A DNA stretch of 64,000 nucleotides, taken from positions 4,579,559 through 4,643,558 of the forward strand of contig QXEO01000464.1 in NCBI GenBank assembly GCA_007115705.1, written 5' to 3'. A model generated the notes under the pieces. It ran no database searches. It was not told the origin of the DNA and saw nothing but the letters and a program-made list of their open reading frames with translations. A program made the translations under genes and the position numbers. Position 1 is the stretch's first letter; each line of letters starts with the position of its first letter. The stretch is from Dactylis glomerata. Its lineage: Eukaryota > Streptophyta > Magnoliopsida > Poales > Poaceae. Shown piece by piece: positions 1 through 10,214 of the stretch.

Positions 1-2205
1 TGAAACCAACAATATGAGTCAATCAATGAACCTTGGGACAATGCATATCACACTAAGAATGACAACTATGCTCTCTTAATGGTGCATAAAGAAAGAAGGT
101 GGTGACTCAACATAAAAGTAGAAGAAAGGCCCTTCGCAGAGGGAAGCAGTGATTTAAACATGTGCTAGAGCTTTTCATTTGTAAAACAGAGATAAAACTT
201 GATTTTGAGAGGTGGTTGTCTTTGTCAACGACTAGCAATGGGGTTCTTACTATCTTCCATACAAAAATAAAGCAAGTTTTTGAGAGAGAGATTGGCATTT
301 CGTGCTCTTTTTATAAAACTTGGCACTCCTCCCCACCTTTTCCTTTCACATACCATGGCTAACCGATTCCATCGGGTGCCCACCAACATTCACATTCTTT
401 GGAGGAGTGCCTTTTTTCTTTCTTTTTTTCTCTTTTTTTTCTTTTTTGGAGTAAACAATATGGAAGATAGCAAATCCGACCACTACGTCCCCATGAGCTG
501 AAAACAGTGTCACAAAACGAGAAGTATTTTGAAGGTTTTTGAAAGGTAGCACACGAAAATTTTACTTTGGAATGGCTTACAAATACCATGCATAGGAATT
601 TATAGTGGACACAATGGAAAACTTTGGCTTTTAGGAGTTGGATGCACGAGTAGAGCTCATACTCAGTACAAGGCGAGGGCTTAGCAAAAGACTGGGAGCG
701 ACCAACTAAGAGAGCAGTAATGGCCATAATCATGCAAAGCGACAAAGCGACATTAAAAGAAGCATACGATGGCATCAAAAGTCAAAAACTAAATGATCAT
801 GAAGGCTAAAGGCGACTTTGGAAGAGTCTAACATGTGTGAGCATGCGCCAAGTCAACCCAAATAAAGCATCAAGGAGAAAACCAAAATAATGCTTCCATA
901 CAATAAAAACAACGCATGATTTTTTCAAAGGCTCATTAAGCAATCTCAGATATTTGAGACAAGTCATGCTACAGCAAAACCACTAAGCATACTATCAAAA
1001 AGACATCAAGCATGACATGAAAAAGCCTAAGCTGCAGTCTACACAAGCTCCTTCTTGTACCACTATTTTGCACAAAGCTTTTTCTCTTTTCCAACACCAT
1101 TTGAAATTTTTATAAACACCTCTTTTGATGAAAACCAATAAAGTTCAGAGGCAAAAATGCACCTTGATGAAAAGATATGACAAGATCTGAATGCATATCA
1201 AGGCGAAAACGAAAACCAAAAGCAGTAGCAGAAAAACTAGAATGCTCGATTTATAAGAGTGAAAACTAGAGCATTCTTTGCAAATGAAAACGAGTCAACT
1301 TCTCCAGAGGAAATTTGTTGGGGTCCAACCATTTATTGCAGCAAAGAAACAAACTAAACAAACTAAGAAAACTAAAACAACTGACGCTCCAAGAAAAACA
1401 CATAGTGCATGAAGCAATAAAAATATAGTGTTTTGAAAGGTGACCTGATTTTTGCCGATGAAGAAGGGGTGCCTTGGGGGCATCCCCAAGCTTTGACGCT
1501 TGTACTTCTTGGATATTTCTTGGGGTGATGCATGGGCATCCCCAAGCTTGAGCTTTTGTCCATTCTTCAACTCATCTCATCATTCTCCAATCCCTACACT
1601 TGAAAACTTCCTTCATACAAAACTAAACACAATTCTATTAGCAACATTAGTGTAAGCATAAAATATATTCAACCTCTTTTAGCTTCAGGTTTCAACCCAA
1701 AACTACCACATATAAAGTATATACTACTGTAGAAACTTCCACAAGAGTTCCATGATCAAAAAGAACTCAAAAGAAAGCGATAAAGTGGCAAAAAAAAATA
1801 TTGGCAGAAATCTGTCAAAACTGGACAGCTGATAATGGACGAATTTTTGAGGGATTTTCTGTTGCTCAAATCAAAAAGTGTTCAATTAACAAAAGTTTGG
1901 ATATAACCTGGGGCATAATCACAAGAAATCGCAGGTCCAAAAGATAAACAGAGAATTTTCACGAATTTTTACGGTGCAGCACCGAAAACAGTTTCAGGAC
2001 AGCAATAACCCCAAATCTTTACCTCACTCAAATTAGAGGCTTCTCTTGGCACAAAAACGAAATAAACAAGATAAGGAGCGGTCATTACAGCAGTAATGAC
2101 TTCCAAGACTCAAGAAAAAGAAAAAGTACTGAAAAGTAAACAATGGGTTATCTCCCAAGAGTGCTTTTCTTTAACGCCTTTGAGCTAGGCGCAGAAAATT
2201 GCGAA
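1..2205 (-). other. Non-coding 3' region of element A
   Basis: This stretch has no convincing long gene. It contains an inverted repeat GGCACTCCTCC (322-332) / GGAGGAGTGCC (401-411) followed by a pyrimidine tract (about 411-450, a purine tract in the element's sense). It also has two copies of GCATCCCCAAGCTT (1480-1493 and 1536-1549), which on the minus strand match the sequence that abuts the 3' LTR in sibling elements. A short sense frame (1295-1570) with a hydrophobic segment overlaps these copies. All of these recur in the sibling elements. Confidence 0.6.
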
Positions 2206-2340
2206 TCAAGTAATATCAATAGATGAAGCATCAAGCTCATAATTTGCTCTAAGAATAGAGTCAAAAAGTAATTTCTTTCTTTTCCTAGGGAAGTGTTCCA
2301 TACCTTTCTTTAGTGGGAATTGATACTTGATAGTGCCTTC
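2206..2340 (-). pseudogene. Residual tail of gag-protease frame fused to the primer site
   Basis: The minus-strand peptide contains GTIKYQFPLKKGMEHF and ends NYELDASSIDIT. It matches the last 45 or so residues of the protease reading frame of element C (12844-13299), which ends NYELDASSLDIT. Upstream the match stops abruptly at CCTTCCCC and runs straight into the primer-binding site. In C the same octamer continues into the protease coding sequence. I infer that everything between the primer site and this tail was lost through microhomology. Only a remnant is left and it should have no function. Confidence 0.7.
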
Positions 2341-2356
2341 CCCGGCAACGGCGCCA
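2339..2356 (-). other. Primer-binding site of element A (tRNA-Asp type)
   Basis: On the minus strand it reads TGGCGCCGTTGCCGGGGA, the 18-nt complement of the 3' end of plant tRNA-Asp. It lies 10 bases from the LTR edge, the same spacing as in B, C, F and G. Confidence 0.85.
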
Positions 2357-2366
2357 GAAAAAGTGC

Positions 2367-4029
2367 TGATGGCTATGATAGCAACAAGCAGTCCTTGTGC
2401 GTGGTGAATGAATGACCAGCCCGTTGGGAACCCCAAGAGGAAGGTATGAGGAATGTAGCAGCAAGTTTTCCCTCAGTTAAGAAACCAAGGTATGTCGATC
2501 AGGAGAAGGAAGACGGTGACAACTGAAGGTGATGCGGACTGGCTTAGTAGCTTCAACAAGGGCGCCGTTAACGATACTTGTTGACTCGTCTTCGGCCAAT
2601 GGCAACGTGGAACCTGCACACACACAAACAAATACTTTGCTCCCAACTTGCGATGAGGTTGTCAATCTCACCGGTTTGCTTGAAACAAAGGTGATGAGTG
2701 TATCGAGTGGAAAACAGTAGTAAAATGCTAGTAAAGTAAACAGTGCGGGAAAAGTAAACAGGTGATTGCAATATGATTAAAATAGGACCGGGGTCCACAG
2801 TTCACTAGTGGTGTCTCTCCATAGATAAATAACATGCTGGGTAAACAAATTACAGTTGGGCAATCGATAGAATAAAGATAACGTGATATGTCAAGAAGAT
2901 CACTATGAGATTTACTCTGGGCATTACAACAAAATACATAGACCGCCATCCAACTGCATCTATGACTAATAATCCACCCCCAGGGATATCATCCGAACAC
3001 CCCAAAAGTATTAAGTTGCGAACAACAGATAATTGCATTAAGCAAAGTGTGTAATGTAAACAAAGCATATGCCCTTGAGCATATGAATGTTGTTTTCTCC
3101 CTAGTAGCAACAGCACATCTACCACCTTAGAGGTTTCTGTCACTCCCCCAGGTGAAATAGAGGCATGAACCCACTATCGAGCATAAATACCCCCTCTTGG
3201 AGTCACTAGCAACTACTCGGCCAAGATAGCTACTAACAATGGAGAGCATGCAAGATCATAAACAACATAGAGATAACAAAAGATATAATTCAGTACAGCA
3301 ACTTAATCATAAACACCAATATTCATCGGATCCCAACAAACCAACATCATAGTATTACATAACGGTTATCTCAATCATGTAGGGCAGCTCATGAGATCTA
3401 AACATGAAGCACATGGTGGAGAAGACAACCATCTAGCTACTGCTATGGACCCATAGTCCAAGGTAGACTACTCACTCATCGCTCCGGAGGCAAGCATGGC
3501 GATGAAGAAGACCTCCGGTGGCGATTCCCCTCTCCGGCAGGGTGCCGGGAAGAGCTTCTGGACCTTCCCGATCTTCGGGTCGACGGCGGCGGTGGATCGC
3601 GATGTATTCTGGAAAACTGATCGGGCCCTTAGGTTTTTCTCGTCAGGGGGTACTTATAGGCGAAAGGGCGATGTCAGAGGGGGTCCCACGCCCCCTCACA
3701 CGTCGGTGGCGCGGCCAGGGGGCTGGCCGCGCCGCCTGTGTGTGTGGGGCCCACGTGGCCCTACTCCTTCTCTCCTTCGGATGTTTGGGAGCTCCCCGGT
3801 GAAATATGACTTCAGGAACTTGTTTCGTCCAATTCCGAGAATATTTCCTGTGTATCACTTCTGAAACACAAAAACAGCAGAAAACAGGAAACTGGCACTG
3901 TGGCACTTCGTTAATAGGTTAGTTCCGGAAAATGTATAAAAATGCCACTAAGTGTAACGAAACAATAGGCAAATGGTGTAAAACAAAGCATGGAGCATCA
4001 AAAATTATAGATACGTTTGAGACGTATCA
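2367..4029 (-). repeat. LTR shared by tandem elements A and B
   Basis: A 1663-bp LTR that begins TGATGGCTATG and ends GAGACGTATCA on the plus strand. Element A's primer site lies on its left and element B's polypurine-side sequence (AGCATCCCCAAGC) on its right. It therefore serves at once as the 5' LTR of A and the 3' LTR of B. Its first bases differ from those of the LTR at 7506 (TGCTACTCGTG), so it is not a simple sister copy of that LTR. Confidence 0.8.
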
Positions 4030-6612
4030 AGCATCCCCAAGCTTAACTCCTGCTCGTCCTCGAGTAGGTAAGTGATAACAAAGAATAATTTTTGAGGTGA
4101 CATGCACCTACACAATCTTGATCATATATGTAAGCATTGGTGAGCTGGGATCAATAGAACTTAAAACATGGGCATGAAAGATATAATCATGACAATAAGA
4201 ACTTAGCAACCATGTTGTAAACATGCAAGTGAACACAAACAAAAGATCATGATAATGAAACAATGAAAGGCAAACGTGTGTTCAAATCATAAGGAAAAAC
4301 ATACAAAAGGTTTTCAGCTTGTCCTTCAAAGAGAGCAAAACATAAATGCATAGGACACCTTCAAGTTTAAGAGGGCGACTAGATACAAATGATTTAAGAA
4401 CAAGTGAAACCAACAATATGAGTCAATCAATGAACCTTGGGACAATGCATATCACACTAAGAATGACAACTATGCTCTCTTAATGGTGCATAAGGAAAGA
4501 AGGTGATGACTCAACATAAAAGTAAAAGAAAGGCCCTTCGCAGAGGGAAGCAGTGATTTAAACATGTGCTAGAGCTTTTCATTTGTAAAACAGAGATAAA
4601 ACTTGATTTTGAGAGGTGGTTGTCTTTGTCAACGACTGGCAATGGGGTTCTTACTATCTTCCATACAAAAATAAAGCAAGTTTTTGAGAGAGAGATTGGC
4701 ACTTCGTGCTCTTTTTATAAAACTTGGCACTCCTCCCCACCTTTTCCTTTCACATACCATGGCTAACCGATTCCATCGGGTGCCCACCAACATTCACATT
4801 CTTTGGAGGAGTGCCTTTTTTCTTTCTTTTTTTCTCTTTTTTTTCTTTTTGGAATAAACAATATGGAAGATAGCAAATCCGACCACTACGTCCCCATGAG
4901 CTGAAAACAGTGTCACAAAACAGGAAGTATTTTGAAGGTTTTTGAAAGGTAGCACACGAAAATTTTACTTTGGAATGGCTTACAAATACCATGCATAGGA
5001 ATTTATAGTGGACACAATGGCAAACTTGGCTTTTAGGAGTTGGATGCACGAGTAGAGCTCATACTCAGTACAAGGCGAGGGCTAGCAAAAGACTGGGAGC
5101 GACCAACTAAGAGAGCAATAATGGCCATAATCATGCAAAGCGACAAAGCGACATTAAAAGAAGCATACGATGGCATCAAAAGTCAAAAACTAAATGATCA
5201 TGAAGGCTAATGGCGACTTTGGAAGAGTCTAACATGTGTGAGCATGCGCCAAGTCAACCCAAATAAAGCATCAAGGAGAAAACCAAAATAATGCTTCCAT
5301 ACAATAAAAACAACGCATGATTTTTTCAAAGGCTCATTAAGCAATCTCAGTTATTTGAGACAAGTCATGCTACAACAAAACCACTAAGCATACTATCAAA
5401 AAGACATCAAGCATGACATGAAAAAGCCTAAGCCGCAGTCTACACAAGCTCCTTCTTGTACCACTATTTTGCAAAAAGCTTTTTCTCTTTTCCAACACCA
5501 TTCGAAATTTTTATAAACACCTCTTTTGATGAAAACCAATAAAGATCAGAGGCAAAAATACACCTTGATGAAAAGATATGGCAAGATCTGAACGCAAATC
5601 AAGGCGAAAACGAAAACCAAAAGCAGTAGCGGAAAAAGTAGAACGCTCGATTTTTAATAAGAGTGAAAACTAGAGCGTTCTTTGCAAATGAAAACGAGTA
5701 CATCTCCTCCAAAGAAAATTTGTTGGGGTCCAACCATTTATTGCAGCAAACAAACAAACTAAACAAACTAAGAAAACTAAAACAACTGACGCTCCAAGAA
5801 AAACACATAGTGCATGAAGCAATAAAAATATAGTGTTTTGAAAGGTGACCTGATTTTTGCCGATGAAGAAGGGGTGCCTCGGGGGCATCCCCAAGCTTTG
5901 ACGCTTGTACTTCTTGGATATTTCTTGGGGTGATGCATGGGCATCCCCAAGCTTGAGCTTTTGTCCATTCTTCAACTCATCTCATCATTCTCCAATCCCT
6001 ACACTTGAAAACTTCCTTCATACAAAACTAAACACAATTCTATTAGCAACATTAGTGTAAGCATAAAATATATTCAACCTCTTTTAGCTTCAGGTTTCAA
6101 CCCAAAACCACCACATATAAAGTATATACTACTGTAGCAACTTCCACAAGAGTTCCATGATCAAAAAGAACTCAAAAGAAAGCGATAAAGTGGCAAAAAA
6201 AAAAATATTGGCAGAAATCTGTCAAAACTGGACAGCTGATAATGGACGAATTTTTGAGGGATTTTCTGTTGCTCAAATCAAAATGTGTTCAACTAAGAAA
6301 AGTTTGGATATAACCTGGGGCATATGCACAAGAAATCGCAGGTCCAAAAGATAAACAGAGAATTTTCACGAATTTTTACGGTGCAGCACCGAAAACAGTT
6401 TCAGGACAGCAACATCCCCAAATCTTTACCTCACTCAAATTAGAGGCTTCTCTTGGCACAAAAACGAAATAAACAAGATAAGGAGCGGTCATTACAGTAG
6501 TAATGACTTGCAAGACTCAAATAAAAGAAAAAGTACTGAAAAGTAAACAATGGGTTATCTCCCAAGAGTGCTTTTCTTTAACGCCTTTGAGCTAGGCGCA
6601 GAAAATTGCGAA
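4030..6612 (-). other. Non-coding 3' region of element B
   Basis: Homologous along its length to the 3' regions of A, C, F and G. Landmarks are GCATCCCCAAGCTT beside the LTR (4031-4044), two further copies (5885-5898 and 5941-5954), the inverted repeat arms at 4726-4736 and 4805-4815, the adjacent pyrimidine tract, and a sense short frame at 5670-5975. I see no other gene. Confidence 0.6.
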
Positions 6613-7308
6613 TCAAGTAATATCAATAGATGAAGTGCTAGTTACCTCAGTAGGCTCTTTGAAGGTTCCCGAAGATGATTCAACCTGCAAGTCACCCTTA
6701 GTGGAACTAAGAGTCTTACCAATCTTAAGAACATGTTGAGATTTAAGCGCAGAAACCTTGGGAACATACATAAATTTTTGCTCTTTTCCAACAAACACTT
6801 TCTCCTTCTTAAATTTAAGAGAAGAGAAGATTAAACTAAGAGTTTCCATAGACTCCTCTAGTTTACCAATCCTCAAGTTTTGATTGTCATGAGTAGTGCT
6901 AGCCTCTAAAATGGTAATTCTCTTACCAATATTTTCTATTAATTCACTAACGTGGCTAGCATTTTCTAGGATACTTGGCAAACTTTTTTCTAAGGAGCTG
7001 AGCTTTTCTACCACCTCTTCCAAGGTGGTCTCATTTTTAGCAACATGAATAGGTGGTACTCCCACTAAACTTTCAATTATAGTGCATGCTTCTCCCGCGG
7101 GAGTACCCAGAAAATTTCCTCCTGTAAGAGTATCAAGAACATACTTATTCCAGCTAGATATACCAACATAAAAATTTCTAAGGAGGATCGTGGTGGAGTG
7201 CTTTTTGGTACACCTATGATGAGCATTGTTAATACGGTACCAAGCATCTTTTAAACTTTCTCCCCCTTGTTGCTTGAAACTACGAACTTCTACTTCAGGA
7301 TTACTCAT
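6613..7308 (-). CDS. Short gag-like protein with coiled coil (element B)
   Basis: A 231-residue open frame read from the first ATG after the primer site. The longer upstream extension of the frame runs through LTR and primer site and is not used. Residues about 18-75 resemble the middle of Gypsy gag: SLKDAWYR, then a FYVGI segment, then TLTGGNFLGTPAGEA, which parallels the 'FYxGL...ATGG' block in element C. Residues about 90-160 are heptad-rich (VVEKLSSLEKSLPSILE) and should form a coiled coil. There is no zinc knuckle or protease motif. The frame joins the common 3' region at GATGAAG with the same SSIDIT ending as A. It is probably a particle or nucleic-acid-binding protein of a non-autonomous element; the exact role is unknown. 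Confidence 0.6.
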   Translation of the reverse strand: MSNPEVEVRSFKQQGGESLKDAWYRINNAHHRCTKKHSTTILLRNFYVGISSWNKYVLDTLTGGNFLGTPAGEACTIIESLVGVPPIHVAKNETTLEEVVEKLSSLEKSLPSILENASHVSELIENIGKRITILEASTTHDNQNLRIGKLEESMETLSLIFSSLKFKKEKVFVGKEQKFMYVPKVSALKSQHVLKIGKTLSSTKGDLQVESSSGTFKEPTEVTSTSSIDIT

Positions 7309-7477
7309 TGTAACAAAACTAAAAGCAGATAAGTAAAAACAACTACCAAGGATTCTAATTTTTTTGGGTTTTTGATATAAAAAGCAATGCAGGTAAAATA
7401 AAATAAAGTAAAGCAAAACAAATAACAAAGTAAAGAATGTGTGTGCGAAGAACTCCCCTCGCAGAAGTCTTCTCTCT

Positions 7478-7495
7478 TCCCCGGCAACGGCGCCA
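7478..7495 (-). other. Primer-binding site of element B
   Basis: Exact 18-nt match on the minus strand to TGGCGCCGTTGCCGGGGA (tRNA-Asp type), 10 bases from the LTR at 7506. Confidence 0.85.
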
Positions 7496-7505
7496 GAAAA
7501 GAAGC

Positions 7506-9209
7506 TGCTACTCGTGTGATGGCGCCAGAAAAGAGCTGTGGCATTTAGTTGACGTGGGAGCAGTAAGTCCTTGTGCGTGGTGAATGACCAGCCCGTTGGG
7601 AACCCCAAGAGGAAGGTATGATGAGTGTAGCGGCTAGTTTTCACTCAGTTAAGAAACCAAGGTTTAATGTCGATCTTGAAGAAGAGAGACGGTGACGACT
7701 GAAGGTGATGCGGACTGGCTTAATAACACTCCAACAAGGGCGCCGTTAACGATACTTGTTGACTCGTCTTCGGCCAGCAGCAACGCGGAACCTGCACACA
7801 CACAAACAAATACTTTGTCCCCAACTTGCGATGAGGTTGTCAATCTCACCGGTTTGCTTGAAACAAAGGTTATGAGTGTATCGAGTGGAAAACAGTAGTA
7901 ATATGCGAGTAAAGTAAACAGTGCGGGAAAAGTAAACAGGTGATTGCAATATGATTAAAATAGGACCGGGGTCCACAGTTCACTAGTGGTGTCTCTCCAT
8001 AGATAAAATAACATGCTGGGTAAACAAATTACAGTTGGGCAATTGATAGAATAAAGATAACGTGATATGTCAAGAAGATCACTATGAGATTTACTCTGGG
8101 CATTACAACAAAATACATAGACCGCCATCCAACTGCATCTATGACTAATAATCCACCCCCGGGGATATCATCCGAACACCCTAGAAGTATTAAGTTGCGA
8201 ACAACAGATAATTGCATTAAGCAAAGTGTGTAATGTAAACAAAGCATATGCCCTTGAGCATATGAATGTTGTTTTCTCCCTAGTAGCAACAGCACATCTA
8301 CCACCTTAGAGGTTTCTGTCACTCCCCCAGGTGAAATACAAACATGAACCCACTATCGAGCATAAATACCCCCTCTTGGAGTCACTAGCAACTACTCGGC
8401 CAAGATAGCTACTAACAACGGAGAGCATGCAAGATCATAAACAACATAGAGATAACAAAAGATATAATTCAGTACAGCAACTTAATCATAAACACCAATA
8501 TTCATCGGATCCCAACAAACCAACATCATAGAATTACATAACGGTGATCTCAATCATGTAGGGCAGCTCATGAGATCTAAACATGAAGCACATGGTGGAG
8601 AAGACAACCATCTAGCTACTGCTATGGACCCATAGTCCAAGGTAGACTACTCACTCATCGCTCCGGAGGCAAGCATGGCGATGGAGAAGACCTCCAGTGG
8701 CGATTCCCCTCTCCGGCAGGGTGCCGGGAAGAGCTTCTGGACCCTCCCGATCTTCGGGTCGACGGCGGCGGCGGATCGCGATGTATTCTGGAAAACTGAT
8801 CGGGGCCCTTAGGTTTTTCTCGTCAGGGGGTATATATGGGCGAAGGGGCGATGTCAGAGGAGAGACCACGGCCCCTCACATGGGCTCGGCGCGGCCAGGG
8901 GGGTGGCCGCGCCGCCCCTGTGTGTGGGGGCCACGTGGCCCCCCTCCGTCAGGTCTTTGGATGTTTGGGAGCTTCCCCGTAAAATATGAGTTCAGGAACT
9001 TGTTTCGTCCAATTCCGAGAATATTTCCTGTGTATCACTTGTGAAACACAAAAACAGCAGAAAACAGGAAACTGGCACTGTGGCACTTCGTTAATAGGTT
9101 AGTTCCGGAAAATGTATAAAAGTGCCACTAAGTGTAACGAAACAATAGGCAAATGGTGTAAAAACAAGCATGGAGCATCAAAAATTATAGATACGTTTGA
9201 GACGTATCA
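7506..9209 (-). repeat. 5' LTR of element B
   Basis: A 1704-bp LTR starting TGCTACTCGTG and ending GAGACGTATCA. It aligns with 2367-4029 except for the first 80 or so bases, which are rearranged and contain a second copy of the primer-site-proximal GGCGCCAGAAAAGAGCTG. The GC-rich reading frames in its right half recur in every LTR of this group and are not genes. Confidence 0.8.
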
Positions 9210-10214
9210 ACAACAGATAACTGCATTAAGCAAAGTGTGTAATGTAAACAAAGCATATGCCCTTGAGCATATGAATGTTGTTTCTCCCTAGTGGCAATAT
9301 CACATCTACAACCTTAGACATTTCTGTCAATCCCCCAGATTAAATAGAGGCATGAACCCAACTACGAGCATAAATACCCCCTCTTGGAGTCACTAGTATC
9401 TACTCGGCCAAGATAGCTACTAACAACGGAGAGCATGCAAGATCATAAATAACATAGAGATAACATAAGATAATATTCAGCACATCAACTCAATCATAAC
9501 ACCAATATTCATCGGATCCCAACAAATACAACATGTAGAATTACATAACGGTGATCTCGATCATGTAAGGCAGCTCACGAGATCTAAACATGAAGCACAT
9601 GGTGGAGAAGACAACCATCTAGCTACTGCTATGGACCCATAGTCCAAGGTAGACTACTCACTCATTGCGCCGGAGGCAAGCATGGCGATGAAGAAGACCT
9701 TCGGTAGCGATTCCCCTCTCCGGCAGGGTGCCGGGAAGAGCTTCTGGACCCTCCTGATTTCGGGTCGACGGCGGCGGCGGATCGCGATGTATTCTGGAAA
9801 AGTGATCGGGTATTTAGGTTTTTCCCATCGGGGGGTCTTTATAGGCGAAGGGGCATCGTCAGAAGTGGACCGAGGCGGCCACACACATAGGGGGCGCGGC
9901 CTAGCCCTGGGCCACGCCGCCCTATTGTGTGGGCCCCTCGTGGCCCCACTCCGTCTCCTCTTCGGTTCTCTGGAAGATTCGATGAATTTCTGGATGTTTG
10001 GCTTTTGTTTCGTCCAATTCCGAGAATATTTCCTGTGTAACTTTTCTGAAACACAAAAACAACAGAAAACAGGGAACTGACACTGTGGCATCTCGTTAAT
10101 AGGTTAGTTCTGAAAAATGCATAAAAGCGCCACAAAGTGTAATGAAACACTAAGCAAATGGTGTAAAAACAAGCATGGAGCATCAAAAATTATAGATACG
10201 TTAGAGACATATCA
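9210..10214 (-). repeat. Truncated 3' LTR of element C
   Basis: Matches the right-hand 1 kb of the LTR family, beginning inside it at ACAACAGATAACTGC and ending GAGACATATCA. The first 0.7 kb is absent because the A/B chain is inserted at ACAAC. It is followed at once by GCATCCCCAAGCTT, the polypurine-side motif. Confidence 0.75.

Larger units (their letters stand above)
1..4029 (-). mobile_element. Element A: partial non-autonomous Gypsy-type LTR retrotransposon
   Basis: Reading on the minus strand, this part holds the 5' LTR (2367-4029), a tRNA-Asp-type primer site (2339-2356), a short coding scar (2206-2340) and a long non-coding 3' region that runs off the left edge. The same 3' region recurs in B (4030-6612), C (10215-12843), G (33116-35706) and, on the other strand, F (58892-61462). 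No gag, protease, reverse transcriptase or integrase frame is present, so A is a deletion derivative that could move only with proteins supplied in trans. Its 3' LTR and left TSD lie outside the window. The LTR at 2367-4029 is shared with element B. Confidence 0.8.
2367..9209 (-). mobile_element. Element B: complete non-autonomous Gypsy-type element in tandem with A
   Basis: Minus-strand order is 5' LTR 7506-9209, primer site 7478-7495, a short gag-like gene 6613-7308, a non-coding 3' region 4030-6612 and the shared LTR 2367-4029. No protease, RT or integrase is present. The right edge is followed by ACAAC (9210-9214), which is also the sequence expected at that point of element C's LTR. This is consistent with the A/B chain having inserted into C's 3' LTR. 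The left partner of the TSD would be outside the window. Confidence 0.75.

Noticed and set aside
2339..2356. tRNA-Asp gene
   Set aside because: Only the 18-nt 3' complement is present, at LTR edges; it is a primer-binding site, not a tRNA gene.
3496..3864. GC-rich frames of 90-145 codons in the LTRs (also 8697, 9682, 17879, 32534, 37651, 56416, 61576)
   Set aside because: They recur at the same LTR position, in both orientations and several frames, with shifts between copies. They come from the GC-rich LTR promoter region.
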